Below, piece after piece: positions 1 to 12,160 of a stretch of 64,000 nucleotides of DNA (its first letter is position 1; each line of letters begins with the position of its first letter). The notes under the pieces were generated by a model. That model saw nothing but the letters and a program-made list of their open reading frames with translations, ran no database searches and was not told the DNA's origin. The stretch is from Trematomus loennbergii (Eukaryota > Chordata > Actinopteri > Perciformes > Nototheniidae), in the NCBI GenBank assembly GCA_012861695.1, contig JAAOOA010000172.1, forward strand, positions 99,501 to 163,500. Direction: 5' to 3'. A program made the position numbers and the translations under genes.

Positions 1-52
1 CATATTGATGTTGCTTTACATATTCTCTCCGTTTGGCTTTCCACCTTCTTAC

Positions 53-333
<281 letters not shown>

Positions 334-368
334 AATACTTCATAACCTGCTTATCGTTGTTCCTGTAG

Positions 369-463
369 AGGTGTGGAACCCCCCCCCTGCCTCTCCATTT
401 GTTCTGGAGCCTCTTAAACTAGTTTGGGCTAAATGTAGTGGATATCCGTCCTACCCCGCCCTG
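369..463 (+). CDS. brd1: BRD1/BRPF-like exon, start of PWWP domain (partial gene)
   Basis: Internal exon bounded by an acceptor ending CTGTAG at 368 and a donor CTG|GTGAGT at 464; it ends on a complete codon. It encodes LEPLKLVWAKCSGYPSYPAL, the first beta strands of the PWWP domain at the C-terminus of BRPF-family proteins (BRPF1, BRD1/BRPF2, BRPF3). These are scaffold subunits of MOZ/MORF or HBO1 histone acetyltransferase complexes in the nucleus, and the PWWP domain binds methylated histone H3 tails and DNA. The SGYPSYPAL wording and later exons look closer to BRD1 than to BRPF1 or BRPF3, but that choice is from memory of the family. Upstream exons (PHD-zinc knuckle-PHD, bromodomain) would lie left of the window. 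Confidence 0.75.
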
Positions 464-789
464 GTGAGTGAGTGCTTGTCCCCCCCCCCTCTGTGTCTCA
501 TTACCCATCAGCCCTCTGCCATCGTGCGTGCAGTAGCTCGTGATTTGTGCTCACAGCCACGCGGGAGCTTGGCCCATAACGGACTGCTTGTTGTTTGTGG
601 CGTCTTCGCTCAGAGCGCCTCGGCTCGTGCATGCTTGTGTCTCCGTCTGCAGGAACCTCTCCGGCCTGTCAGCGTCTGTCCGCTTCCAACCCAGTTTAGA
701 TCTGACCACTTCAACGTGACGACAACCATTTCATATTGAATCATCCATTTCTTGCACAATTAATGTATATATAATATCCTGCATTATAT

Positions 790-965
790 TTTGTTACCGG
801 ACATTTGTATTCCACATTTATATTTCCACTTTTTAATCCTATTTAATTTGTATTTCAGAAATGCTCTTATGTACATTCCCTTGTTTTTTATGCTGCTGCC
901 ACGCAAAATTTCCCACATTAGGATCAATAAAGTACTTCTTATCTTCTCTTATCTATCCAACGGAG
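790..965 (+). repeat. Interspersed repeat with ATCAATAAAGTACTT core
   Basis: A LINE/SINE-tail-like repeat; the reverse complement of the same core (AGTACTTTATTGATCC) occurs near 55,550. It is a very common teleost repeat type and is not coding. Confidence 0.55.
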
Positions 966-1097
966 CTTTTTAAATATGAAGATGACCAGTTCTGCAGGGC
1001 TGAGTACATTTTAATTAAGAAGACCAAACTAGCAAACAATATGCAGCGTTTATTTAGTTTGTCACGTTTTGTACACAACTACAGGATTAGTTTGACA

Positions 1098-1250
1098 CAC
1101 ACGCACACGGCAAGTTTATTTATATAGCACATTTCAACACAAGGCAATTCAAAGTGCTTTACAGAAATGAAAGACATTAAGAAACATATTATGAAATGAT
1201 ATTTAAAATCACTCATTTAAAAGCAAAGATACATGAATAAAAGTTACAGT
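1098..1250 (-). mobile_element. L2 LINE 3' tail fragment
   Basis: Matches the 3' end of the L2 at 19,066-24,219 (same order: GGCAAGTTTATTTATATAG, then CAAAGTGCTTTAC, then AAGACATT). It is a severely 5'-truncated insertion in reverse orientation; its inner end abuts the CA repeat. Confidence 0.75.
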
Positions 1251-2094
<844 letters not shown>

Positions 2095-2342
2095 ACGCTG
2101 TCAGAGGATATCCCTTTGCCTCAGCATGGTTAGCACTAATTGATAAACAGCCCATCTGGTTTTTCCCTAGCTCGAGTCGACGTGTTACTTCAGCCTCGTT
2201 AGCGGTCGTTCTCTTCGTCGTCATCAGAGATGCGTTGAAGTGGAAGTGGTTACGTCTCACCTGGGTTGGGAAAACGACAGACTGTAACCTCGCTCTTACT
2301 CCAATCCTTCTCTCTCTCTTCTTCTTTTTTTGGCCGTCACAG

Positions 2343-2499
2343 ATCACGGCCCCCAGAGTGCGGCGGACGGGGGGGCAGCGGGCGCGGCGGAGCTTCCCCG
2401 CCGCCCCCCCCCAGGACGTTCTCAGAGCCGAGAGCAGATGCAGTTCAGGTCCGCAGAGAAACTCTTCCTCGTCCACTTCTTCGACAGCAAGCGCAGCTG
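2343..2499 (+). CDS. brd1: BRD1/BRPF-like exon, middle of PWWP domain, with apparent 1-base deletion
   Basis: The acceptor GTCACAG (to 2342) follows a strong polypyrimidine tract; the donor is GTGAGG at 2500. The first part is in frame with the preceding exon and reads into PPQDVLRA, as expected after the PKMPR region of BRPF PWWP domains, though residues before it are divergent and Arg-rich. The second half (EQMQFRSAEKLFLVHFFDSK, then RSW) is unmistakable BRPF PWWP sequence but sits in another frame: between the codons for RA and EQ only two bases (GA) are present where one Gly codon is expected. Read literally, the protein goes out of frame here. Either the copy is damaged or one G was lost in the assembly. 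Confidence 0.72.
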
Positions 2500-2534
2500 G
2501 TGAGGAACACACGTTACTACTTTCTACTTTCACT

Positions 2535-2589
2535 CCAGTAGTATTTGGAACGCAGGACTTTTACTGTAACAGAGTATTCCTACATCCTG
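2535..2589. mobile_element. Terminal segment of a teleost DNA-transposon family, left flank of minisatellite
   Basis: This stretch (GCAGGACTTTTACTGTAAC, then GAGTATTCCTACA) is the reverse complement of 30,380-30,425. At 30,339-30,470 the same family has the intact order ending CTCCCACCTCTGAC when read in reverse. Here that order is interrupted by the 33-bp tandem array, and it resumes at 5,805-5,819 with CTTCTCCCACCTCT. Confidence 0.7.
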
Positions 2590-5500
2590 GTACTTTTACT
2601 CAAGTACAAGATCTGAGTACTTCTACTTTTACTCAAGTACAAGACCTGAGTACTTCTACTTTTACTCAAATACAAGATCAGAGTACTTCTACTTTTACTC
2701 AAATACAAGATCAGAGTAGTTCTACTTTTACTCAAGTATAAGACCTGAGTACTTCTACTTTTACTCAAGTACAAGATCTGAGTACTTCTACTTTTACTCA
2801 AGTACAAGATCTGAGTACTTCTACTTTTACTCAAGTACAAGATCTGAGTACTTCTACTTTTACTCAAATACAAGATCAGAGTACTTCTACTTTTACTCAA
2901 ATACAAGATCAGAGTACTTCTACTTTTACTCAAGTATAAGACCTGAGTACTTCTACTTTTACTCAAGTACAAGATCTGAGTACTTCTACTTTTACTCAAA
3001 TACAAGATCAGAGTACTTCTACTTTTACTCAAGTATAAGACCTGAGTACTTCTACTTTTACTCAAATACAAGATCTGAGTACTTCTACTTTTACTCAAGT
3101 ACAAGATCTGAGTACTTCTACTTTTACTCAAATACAAGATCAGAGTACTTCTACTTTTACTCAAGTATAAGACCTGAGTACTTCTACTTTTACTCAAGTA
3201 CAAGATCTGAGTACTTCTACTTTACTCAAGTACAAGATCTGAGTACTTCTACTTTTACTCAAGTACAAGATCTGAGTACTTCTACTTTTACTCAAGTACA
3301 AGACCTGAGTACTTCTACTTTTACTCAAGTACAAGACCTGAGTACTTCTACTTTTACTCAAGTACAAGATCTGAGTACTTCTACTTTTACTCAAGTACAA
3401 GATCTGAGTACTTCTACTTTTACTCAAGTACAAGACCTGAGTACTTCTACTTTTACTCAAGTACAAGATCTGAGTACTTCTACTTTTACTCAAGTACAAT
3501 ATCTGAGTACTTCTACTTTTACTCAAGTACAAGATCTGAGTACTTCTCCTTTACTCAAGTACAACATCTGAGTACTTCTACTTTTACTCAAGTACAAGAT
3601 CAGAGTACTTCTACTTTTACTCAAATACAAGATCAAGTACTTCTACTTTTACTCAAGTATAAGACCTGAGTACTTCTACTTTTACTCAAGTACAAGATCT
3701 GAGTACTTCTACTTTTACTCAAGTACAAGATCTGAGTACTTCTACTTTTACTCAAGTACAAGATCTGAGTACTTCTACTTTTACTCAAGTACAAGACCTG
3801 AGTACTTCTACTTTTACTCAAGTACAAGATCTGAGTACTTCTACTTTTACTCAAGTACAAGATCTGAGTACTTCTACTTTTACTCAAGTACAAGACCTGA
3901 GTACTTCTACTTTACTCAAGTACAAGACCTGAGTACTTCTACTTTTACTCAAGTACAAGACCTGAGTACTTCTGCTTTTACTCAAGTACAAGACCTGAGT
4001 ACTTCTACTTTTACTCAAGTACAAGATCAGAGTACTTCTACTTTTACTCAAGTATAAGACCTGAGTACTTCTACTTTTACTCAAGTACAAGATCTGAGTA
4101 CTTCTACTTTTACTCAAGTACAAGATCTGAGTACTTCTACTTTTACTCAAGTACAAGATCTGAGTACTTCTACTTTTACTCAAATACAAGATCAGAGTAC
4201 TTCTACTTTACTCAAATACAAGATCAGAGTACTTCTACTTTTACTCAAGTATAAGACCTGAGTACTTCTACTTTTACTCAAGTACAAGATCTGAGTACTT
4301 CTACTTTTACTCAAATACAAGATCAGAGTACTTCTACTTTTACTCAAGTATAAGACCTGAGTACTTCTACTTTTACTCAAATACAAGATCTGAGTACTTC
4401 TACTTTTACTCAAGTACAAGATCTGAGTACTTCTACTTTTACTCAAATACAAGATCAGAGTACTTCTACTTTTACTCAAGTATAAGACCTGAGTACTTCT
4501 ACTTTTACTCAAGTACAAGATCTGAGTACTTCTACTTTTACTCAAGTACAAGATCTGAGTACTTCTACTTTTACTCAAGTACAAGATCTGAGTACTTCTA
4601 CTTTTACTCAAGTACAAGACCTGAGTACTTCTACTTTTACTCAAGTACAAGACCTGAGTACTTCTACTTTTACTCAAGTACAAGATCTGAGTACTTCTAC
4701 TTTTACTCAAGTACAAGATCTGAGTACTTCTACTTTTACTCAAGTACAAGACCTGAGTACTTCTACTTTTACTCAAGTACAAGATCTGAGTACTTCTACT
4801 TTTACTCAAGTACAAGATCTGAGTACTTCTACTTTTACTCAAGTACAAGATCTGAGTACTTCTCCTTTTACTCAAGTACAACATCTGAGTACTTCTACTT
4901 TTACTCAAGTACAAGATCAGAGTACTTCTACTTTTACTCAAATACAAGATCAGAGTACTTCTACTTTTACTCAAGTATAAGACCTGAGTACTTCTACTTT
5001 TACTCAAGTACAAGATCTGTACTTCTACTTTTCTCAAGTACAAGATCTGAGTACTTCTACTTTTACTCAAGTACAAGATCTGAGTACTTCTACTTTTACT
5101 CAAGTACAAGACCTGAGTACTTCTACTTTTACTCAAGTACAAGATCAGAGTACTTCTACTTTACTCAAGTACGACCTGAGTACTTCTACTTTTATTCAAG
5201 TACAAGATCTGAGTACTCTACTTTTACTCAAGTACAAGATCAGAGTACTTCTACTTTACTCAAGTACAAGACCTGAGTACTTCTACTTTTACTCAAGTAC
5301 AAGACCTGAGTACTTCTACTTTTACTCAAGTACAAGATCAGAGTACTTCTACTTTTACTCAAGTACAAGATCTGAGTACTTCTACTTTACTCAAGTACAA
5401 GATCAGAGTACTTCTACTTTTACTCAAGTACAAGATCTGAGTACTTCTACTTTTACTCAAGTACAAGATCTGAGTACTTCTACTTTTACTCAAGTACAAG

Positions 5501-5812
5501 ACCTGAGTACTTCTACTTTTACTCAAGTACAAGATCAGAGTACTTCTACTTTTACTCAAGTACAAGACCTGAGTACTTCTACTTTTACTCAAGTACAAGA
5601 TCTGAGTACTTCTACTTTTACTCAAGTACAAGACCTGAGTACTTCTACTTTTACTCAAGTACAAGATCTGAGTACTTCTACTTTTACTCAAGTACAAGAT
5701 CTGAGTACGTCTACTTTTCTCAAGTACAAGACCTGAGTACTTCTACTTTTACTCAAGTACAAGACCTGAGTACTTCTACTTTTACTCAAGTACAAGACCT
5801 GAGTACTTCTCC
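2590..5812. repeat. 33-bp minisatellite, about 98 tandem units
   Basis: The unit reads roughly TACTTTTACTCAAGTACAAG plus ATCTGAGTACTTC. Variants alternate ATCTGAG/ACCTGAG/ATCAGAG and AAGTACAAG/AAGTATAAG/AAATACAAG, so higher-order patterns are likely. Because 33 is a multiple of 3, the reverse strand has long frames of an 11-residue repeat (YLSKSRSTQIL); these are not genes, and occasional 32-bp units break the frame. It lies inside the last intron of the BRD1-like gene. Confidence 0.97.
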
Positions 5813-5827
5813 CACCTCTTCATCACA

Positions 5828-6020
5828 CTGACCTCTCCTCTCCTCTCCTCTCCTCTCCTCTCCTCTCTCCTCTCCTCTCCCTCTCCTCTCCTCCTCTCCT
5901 CTCCTCTCCTCTCCTCTCTCTCCTCTCTCTCTCTCTCTCCTCTCCTCTCCTCTCCTCTCCTCTCCTCTCCTCTCCTCTCCTCTCCTCTCCTCTCCTCTCC
6001 TCTCCTCTCCTCTCCTCTCT
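5828..6020. repeat. (TCCTC)n pyrimidine microsatellite forming the last-intron polypyrimidine tract
   Basis: About 190 bp of nearly pure pyrimidine on the + strand, ending six bases before the acceptor CAG of the terminal exon. It therefore doubles as an extreme polypyrimidine tract. The reverse-strand Glu/Arg-rich frame is an artefact. Confidence 0.9.
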
Positions 6021-6026
6021 CCTCAG

Positions 6027-6251
6027 CAATGGCTTCCTAGATCCAAGATGGCTCCCTTTGGGGTCGACCGGACCCTCGACAGAGCCAAGCTGACGGAGGC
6101 TCGCTGCTCCAGAGGCCGGAAAGCTGTGCGCCTCGCCTTCGATCGAGCTGTGACCCACCTGAACCGTGTCAGCGGACTGAACCCCCCCCCCCAAAACAAA
6201 CCCCTTAAAACCTCCCATCAGCCATCTCTCCTCTCTCAGCTTTTAATCTGA
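6027..6251 (+). CDS. brd1: BRD1/BRPF-like terminal coding exon
   Basis: The acceptor is CCTCAG (to 6026). The exon encodes QWLPRSKMAPFGVDRTLD, completing the PWWP core (SWQWLP... motif), then the C-terminal helix region (RKAVRLAFDRAVTHLNRV) typical of BRPF proteins, and ends at TGA 6249-6251 with a lineage-specific Pro/Ser-rich tail. The Trp codon across the junction needs TG from the previous exon plus G, but the exon begins CAATGG. One G is missing, as in the preceding exon. Taken at face value, splicing gives a stop within a few codons; with one G restored the frame is open to the stop. The frame used here is the conserved one. Confidence 0.72.
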   Translation, partial: QWLPRSKMAPFGVDRTLDRAKLTEARCSRGRKAVRLAFDRAVTHLNRVSGLNPPPQNKPLKTSHQPSLLSQLLI

Positions 6252-7590
6252 ACACATTCACAGCGGACACTCAAACGCCTCATACGCACAAAACACAATG
6301 TTTACCATTTCCTGCAAAACTGGATCATTTCATGTCGTTCATGTACCCCCCCCCTCCCCTCCCCTCCCCTCCCCCCCCCTCCTGATAAACTGTAGCTTGT
6401 GACGTCCATGTTGTTTTGTCAAAGAGCTATGCAAGGACTCGGTTAGCTGGTGCAAATAAAAAGAGTCAAACCTGGGCTGTGAGGACCGAAGAATCACAGG
6501 ACGTAACCTGTTGAATGTGTCAGATTTGACCTCTGACCTCCTTAAAATGTGCTGCAAGACTGCTGCAACAATCTCACTGCCATGACATCAGTGTGTGTGT
6601 GTGTGAGTGTGTGTGTGTGAGTGTGTGTGTGTGTGTGAGTGCAGCAGCTCCTGTAAATATCCTGTACAAGGCCTGACACTAATTTATTCACTCCCTCAGT
6701 TTCGGTACATGAGTCGTTCAGATATTTATACGGTGGGAGGAGACGACCCTCTGACGGCGTTTCTGCTGGTGCTATCTCTAACGCAGAGAGAGAAAAAACA
6801 AACATGCATACTGTACGGAACATTTTTATTTCACCTCCTTTTTTTACGGTTTTTGTAACTTATTGAGTTCTCAAGCTTCTTTGGCATTAACTGTTTTCGT
6901 GTGCATCTTTTTACATGAATGTTTTTACTGGACTACTTTTTTTTCCCTCGTTTGTACATATTTTATAAAATCTATATAGATGCTCTCAAAGTCTAAAATG
7001 CCTAAAAAGTGCATCATTCACACCGAAACCAAAAAAAAGATCATCTGCTGCCCACTAAGTTTCCCACTAATGTGTTTTTTTTTTACAGCTGATTATTTCT
7101 TGTTTGTGTGCCGTGATGATTTAAAGTTCACAGAATCATTTTGCCACCCGGACTGAGCTACAGGCGGCTGTAGGAGAGAAGAGAATGTGCCTGTACTAAT
7201 TTATTGTAAAGCAGAAAATGTATATGCATTACTTTATAGAGAGAGTATTGTAAGAGAATACTACGGGCACACGAGGAGCCACACGTCGAGGCCCCTCGTC
7301 TTCTTCTGTTGTTTATTTTTGGGGATTAATAGCATTAAATCTGAATGGTGAGGTGATAGTGTTTGATGTTTTATTTGGCAGGTTAGCGATGGGTACTTCC
7401 TTTTGTTTTTTTGTTTTTTGTTGCCCTCTGGATGTGGATGTTGTGTGTGTAAATAGATTTGGTACTTTAGCTGATTCTCTGGGAAAAACCACAGTTATTA
7501 TAGCCAACGGGAGCGGAGACCAGCCGACAGCAGGCCGGTGGGATTTTTATACTAAAACACTGAAAAATTAAAATATGTTATTGAATCACT
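6252..7590 (+). other. Probable 3' UTR of the BRD1-like gene
   Basis: Non-coding AT-rich sequence continuing from the stop codon. It contains a short TG repeat (about 6,590-6,640), C-rich runs near 6,350-6,375 and stretches such as GTACATATTTTATAAAATC that look like vertebrate 3' UTR. An early AATAAA lies near 6,455 and an ATTAAA at 7,567. The limits are inferred. Confidence 0.5.
7567..7572 (+). promoter_or_regulatory. Candidate poly(A) signal ATTAAA
   Basis: Single-base variant of AATAAA at the end of the non-repetitive UTR-like stretch, shortly before the next transposon. It is chosen by position and could be wrong. Confidence 0.4.
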
Positions 7591-7650
7591 GATTGCATGT
7601 GTCCTGGTTTCATTATTACATTGGATTTCACTTCCGTTTAATTTTATTAA

Positions 7651-8694
7651 AGTGCACCTATCATGCTATTTTTAGGCATATATTATGAGTCCAGATATAT
7701 ATATACAAATATATAAAAATATGTCTATGAGGTGTTTTGCTCAAAATACAAACAGATCATGCATTTTAGACATCCCTCATATCCCTCTATTCCACTCTGT
7801 TACAGAAAAGTGGATTTTGGGTCCTTAGCTTGAAAAAAAAGGAGGCGGAGCTAATGCCTGATCAGAATTCTACCGGAGATAAAGTTAAATTCTGCTGTGA
7901 TAAAAAAAAACGCCATCCTGTTCTAAAAACCGCATCAGGGGGTGTTTCTCAATGTCGAGGAAGGCTGCTCCAGAGCCACTATTTCAAGCATTCTACGTCA
8001 TCGTGTGCCGCCGAAAGACTTCCAATGTCCAGCATACTTGGAATTCTACCGAGGCCGGCGTACTTCGTAGCGAAAAATGGTAGACTCCGCGGTCTTAAAA
8101 TCCCCACAATGCTTTGCGCACAGACCAATTTCCCAAAATCGGTGGCGGAAAATGTTAAGCGGGCGGGGCCTCTCATATGACGCACACCTGCACACTTGCT
8201 CGCCTGTTCCACTCTTCGTTTTCCGAATGCCAGGAAGGATTCTTGCCTAGCTTCTGAAGCAAGTGACTCGGAAGACATGTGCTACCAAGCAAGCGTCCTC
8301 GACATTGAGAAACACCCAGGGATTATTTCTGAAACAGTATGGCTCAAATGCTTTTTCTGCAGGTTTACCAAAGGTGAGTTCCTTTTTTTATTTCCTGCTT
8401 TTTAAACACATGTGCTCTCCAGTACAGGTTAGCTCTGAGTGTTAGCGAGGCTTGCTAATGTAAACAAAGGAGAGGTTACGTCCAAAACACGTCAGGCATT
8501 GTTTCTGATAGCAACTTTCTGTGGGTTCGCCGCCGATTTGACGTCAGATCGGCAGCAAATCTGTATCCGCTCGTTGTACCCCCGTTTTTTTAGATTTGGG
8601 TACGGAGAAAAGAGAGAGGGTTTATTTTCTAACCGGGGACACATATTTATGTATAAAAGACATCTAAAAGTGCATTTTGCATGATAGGTCCCCT
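7651..8694. mobile_element. TTAA-flanked non-autonomous DNA element (family M1)
   Basis: Flanked by TTAA at 7,647-7,650 and 8,695-8,698. The ends are inverted: AGTGCACCTATCATGC at the left and GCATGATAGGTCCCCT at the right. Related copies lie at 58,191-59,171 and, in part, at 27,894-28,170. TTAA target choice is known for piggyBac and Kolobok superfamilies; no transposase is visible. Confidence 0.75.
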
Positions 8695-8698
8695 TTAA

Positions 8699-10167
8699 GT
8701 GGTTAACTAAATCTTCTTTTTCTTTTACAACAGCTTGATTTTTGTTAAAATTATTGAAAAAAGTTCTGACATTAACTTAGATTTTTTTTTAACCTTTTTA
8801 TCTGTTTTCATTCATTATTATATATTTTAAGGTGAATTTTCCTTAATATATTTTTTCAATGGATTTTTTAAAATGTGTATTCTGGATTTATTTTAATTAA
8901 TTTGTACTATTTAAATGTTTCAGTCATTTTAATATAATTTCTTTTTCAGATTTGCCCATTTTAACCTGCTTTAAGAAAATGAAATGCACAGGTATACTTA
9001 TAACATGCTTTGTGGCACATTTTGTAAGAAAATAATTGAAAAGGTGTTAGAATAAAAAAAATAAACCTCTAATAAATAATTAAAAATATCCAAAATAAAC
9101 AGTAAAAAAAAAGCTTTCACAAAGTTGCATTAAAATCACTGATTCATTTGTCCTAGTTTTATTACTATTCATTATAACTAAAGATTTTAGGTGAATTGTC
9201 TTAAATAATCTTTTTAATTATCAATAATAATGTATTTGATTAATTGTAATTATTGAAACACGTTGGCAATTTGAATCTGGTTAAAATATATGAAAATAGT
9301 TAGATTTTAACTTTATAACACACTTTGTGACACAATAAATTAATCAATTGTTTAAAAAGTACTGGTAAAAACCTGTCCTGTCCTGCAAAAACAATTAAAA
9401 AAACTCTAAAATAAAATAATAAAAAGACATCTGGAGAATTTAGAGAGGTCTGGGCTCCAAATTAGGATAAATAATGAAACCAAAAAATAATTACAGTGAC
9501 AAGTACCCACGCTGACCACCAGGTGGCGCTGCTGTTCTGTCTGTGAAACAGCTGATGATGCAGAAATGAAGAGAAAACCTGCAGTTACAAAATAAAACTG
9601 AGAAGAGCGTGTTCGTTGTGATTTGAAGATGAAAAACAAAACAACATGATCCAAATCAGGTATCAACATCTGACATTGCACGATATTAGCATGTGTCTTA
9701 TTTGCATATTAATACTTTTTTTAAATAGCACTATTGTCGTCCTATACGAGACTAAAACGTTCACAGAAGAGACGCAATTATGTATTTTTCTCTGGAGCAA
9801 CTAGACTTTAACAGAAATGAATGGCACATATTATCAAATGCAATATACTTGTATTTAACTTGGTTTAACTTTTCAACTTTGCATTATATCATCAATTTCT
9901 CTCTGTGAACATTGTACCTTTGGAGATTATGTTTTCCACCACTGGAGGTTTGACTTGAGTTCTTTAAGAATAACACTAATCCTCAAGATGAACTTCTTAT
10001 ACTCACATAGTATAGTAGTATTGTGGATGGAAGTGCACATTTTATTTGCTGATCTTCTGCTGCAAAACTGGATAAGTAGGAGAAATGATGTAAGATTATA
10101 GTTTGATGCATTCACACTATTGTTACACACAAGCTATTCCATGATTTCTGCTACAAAAAACGTTTAA
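8699..10167. other. AT-rich stretch without a recognisable gene
   Basis: Low-complexity AT-rich DNA. No open frame looks conserved and no RNA gene is recognised. A segment near 9,120-9,170 weakly resembles 7,575-7,620, suggesting an old local duplication. Confidence 0.5.
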
Positions 10168-10430
10168 AGGGGCCCTATCATGCTCGTTTTCAGGTTCATA
10201 TGTGTATTTAGTGTCTCTACTGTGACATGTCTCCATGCTTTAATGTTCAAAAAGGTCAGTCTGCTCTGATTGCTTATCTGCCCAGCTCTGTTGTGATTGG
10301 CTTAGAGATGTCCTGCCTCTTGGCCTATCACGTACAATGTGTTGGAGCGCTAGCCAATAGAAGCGCGAGTGTTACTTAGTGATGTGTTCAAGGAGTCCAA
10401 TGGAAGCGTTTAAACCACATAAGAAATTAA
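10168..10430 (+). repeat. Interspersed repeat starting GGGGCCCTATCATGCTCG
   Basis: MITE-like start. The same family occurs in reverse at 11,875-11,998, sharing TGTGACATGTCTCCATGCTT. The right end is not clear. Confidence 0.55.
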
Positions 10431-10528
10431 TCTTGGTTATTACGTATTAAAACGGTTTTTAGAGGTGTTAATTATGTAACATTTTGGAGGCCATGTTTTA
10501 GTTTCATAGCTGAATGTATTGCTTTATA

Positions 10529-11097
10529 CCAGGGGTGTCAAATATAAAAAATCGGTACTAGTCGAGGGCCGGACTGGTTCAATGTTTATCGCAAAACGTA
10601 TTGAAATGAACTCATTGCACATATTAAAACTGGAACTAACAAACCTTAAATGATTGCCTATAAAAACAACATTAAACATTAAATAATCAGTTGCATTCAT
10701 TTCTTATGGCTCTATCTGCAGCTTTTCCAGAGTCATTTCTTATAATTACATTTCTCCACAGGCCAACAACAGCTTCAAAAAACTATTCCCCTCAAAGAAA
10801 AAACCAAACATGCCCTGTTGTGGTGAGAGAAAAAGTGTAGAAGGAAACATCCATGTAAACTCAGTGTGCTGCTCTGTGATGCTAGCTCAAGCCGATACTT
10901 GGCATCTCATCTTGGGTGCAAGGTCATCAATGTTTGGGCTCAGGCTCTGAGCTGAGGAGACCCTCAGGATTGAGTGAAGGTGTGCGTGCAATATACCGGC
11001 GGGCCAGATCTAATAGTAATTAGAAATTATCCTGCGGGCCGAAATGAAATCCACCAAGGGCCTGATTTGGCCCCCAGGCCTTGAGTTTGACACATGT
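10529..11097. mobile_element. Non-autonomous hAT-like element
   Basis: Inverted ends (CCAGGGGTGTCAAA at left; TTTGACACATGT at right) with the GGCCGGACTGG/CGGGCCAGATC subterminal motifs seen in CAGGGGTGTCAAA-type hAT elements. Flanked by an 8-bp imperfect target duplication, GCTTTATA (10,521-10,528) versus GCTTTAAA (11,098-11,105). No coding sequence. Confidence 0.75.
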
Positions 11098-11105
11098 GCT
11101 TTAAA

Positions 11106-11500
11106 CAGAGAGGAATTTCTGTTATCTGGAAAGAATATGGTGCACAAATGAATTGAAACACCTTATTCCAAAAAATGTTTAAACGGAGTTATCACGATCT
11201 GACTGCTGAATTCTCAAGTGTTTTAATTTTTTTAAGAGGACAGACTGTTCCGGTGGTATTTGCTGCATTTATGGTGTGTGCATAAAAAAAGTGTTTATTT
11301 ATGAGCTGTTAATTACCCCTGCTTGCTCAGCTAATTATCTCCAACTTCAAAGACATGTTAACCCCAGAGAGCCAGAGAGCCCGTATGAGACGAGGAGCTC
11401 AGGACGCCCTGAAATATCTGCTAATTGGAAGAAAATGTTGAGTCATTAGCAAATTATTCACAAGATGCATGACTGAGAAAAAACTGGACCCAACGCAGCT
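11106..11500. other. No gene recognised
   Basis: Single-copy-looking sequence between two repeats, with TAATTA-type AT motifs. No open frame looks conserved. Confidence 0.4.
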
Positions 11501-11575
11501 TTAAAGCGGCCCTATTAGTGTTCTCTTTCCTTTATGGGGTTGTATCGGTTTTTCTGCATGTAAATGGTCTGCAAA
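11501..11575 (+). repeat. Interspersed repeat fragment (AAAGCGGCCCTATTAG)
   Basis: Resembles the start of a widespread teleost MITE that continues with TGCATGTAAATGGTCTGC. It runs directly into the minisatellite that follows. Confidence 0.5.
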
Positions 11576-11870
11576 GCTACAATTCTGACTTTCTCAAAAA
11601 ATGACTTTTTTATTTAAATAAAAAAATTCTGACTTTTTTATTAAAATAAAAACATTCTGAAAATCATTTTTTTTAAACTTTTTTCTGAAAATGTCAAATT
11701 CTGACTTTGCCTGGATATCTCATAATGTTGACTTTTCTGAAAATCAAAAAAATCTTGCTGTTACTGAAAATCTCATAATTCTGACTTTTTTCAGAAAATC
11801 TAAAATTCTGACTTTTTTCTGAACATTTAAAAATTCTGACTTTTTTCTGAAAATTGTAAAATATCTGAAA
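11576..11870. repeat. Degenerate minisatellite of TTCTGACTTTTTTCTGAAAA units
   Basis: About ten diverged units of 25-35 bp built on ATTCTGACTTTTTTCTGAAA. The reverse-strand Phe/Lys-rich frame is an artefact. Confidence 0.8.
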
Positions 11871-11874
11871 GGTC

Positions 11875-11998
11875 TGATTCAGACAGAGGGTGATCAGAGG
11901 TGCTGCAGCACAGGCAGTATGAGAACAACCTTGTTGAACATCAAAGCATGGAGACATGTCACAGTAGGAGCAATAAATATGACCTGAAATTGAGCTTA
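11875..11998 (-). repeat. Inverted copy of the 10,168 repeat family
   Basis: Shares AAGCATGGAGACATGTCACA with the reverse complement of 10,220-10,245. Confidence 0.55.
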
Positions 11999-12000
11999 AT

Positions 12001-12160
12001 ACACTGGAAAAAATGATGCTCCAAAAACAGTTAAACAATAATGAAAACAAGGTGTTTTCACTTGAAATAAGTACAACAATCTGCCAATAGAACAAGTGAA
12101 CATGTGCTTGGTAAGATTTCTTGAAATAAGAAGGGGTATTTAGATAATCAGCTAGTGGAG
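12001..12160. repeat. Interspersed repeat with CTTGAAATAAG motifs
   Basis: Begins CACTGGAAAAAATG and carries TTGAAATAAG twice, a layout typical of a common teleost DNA-transposon end. The family is not resolved. Confidence 0.45.

Noticed and set aside
2580..5697. Long minus-strand frames with an 11-residue YLSKSRSTQIL repeat
   Set aside because: A 33-bp tandem repeat is automatically open in a phase lacking stops. Frames break at every 32-bp unit, and the array sits in an intron.
2590..5812. CRISPR-like regular repetition
   Set aside because: Units are directly adjacent without unique spacers, in a eukaryotic intron.
5823..6218. Minus-strand Glu/Arg-rich 131-codon frame
   Set aside because: Generated by the (TCCTC)n microsatellite and antisense to the BRD1-like terminal exon.
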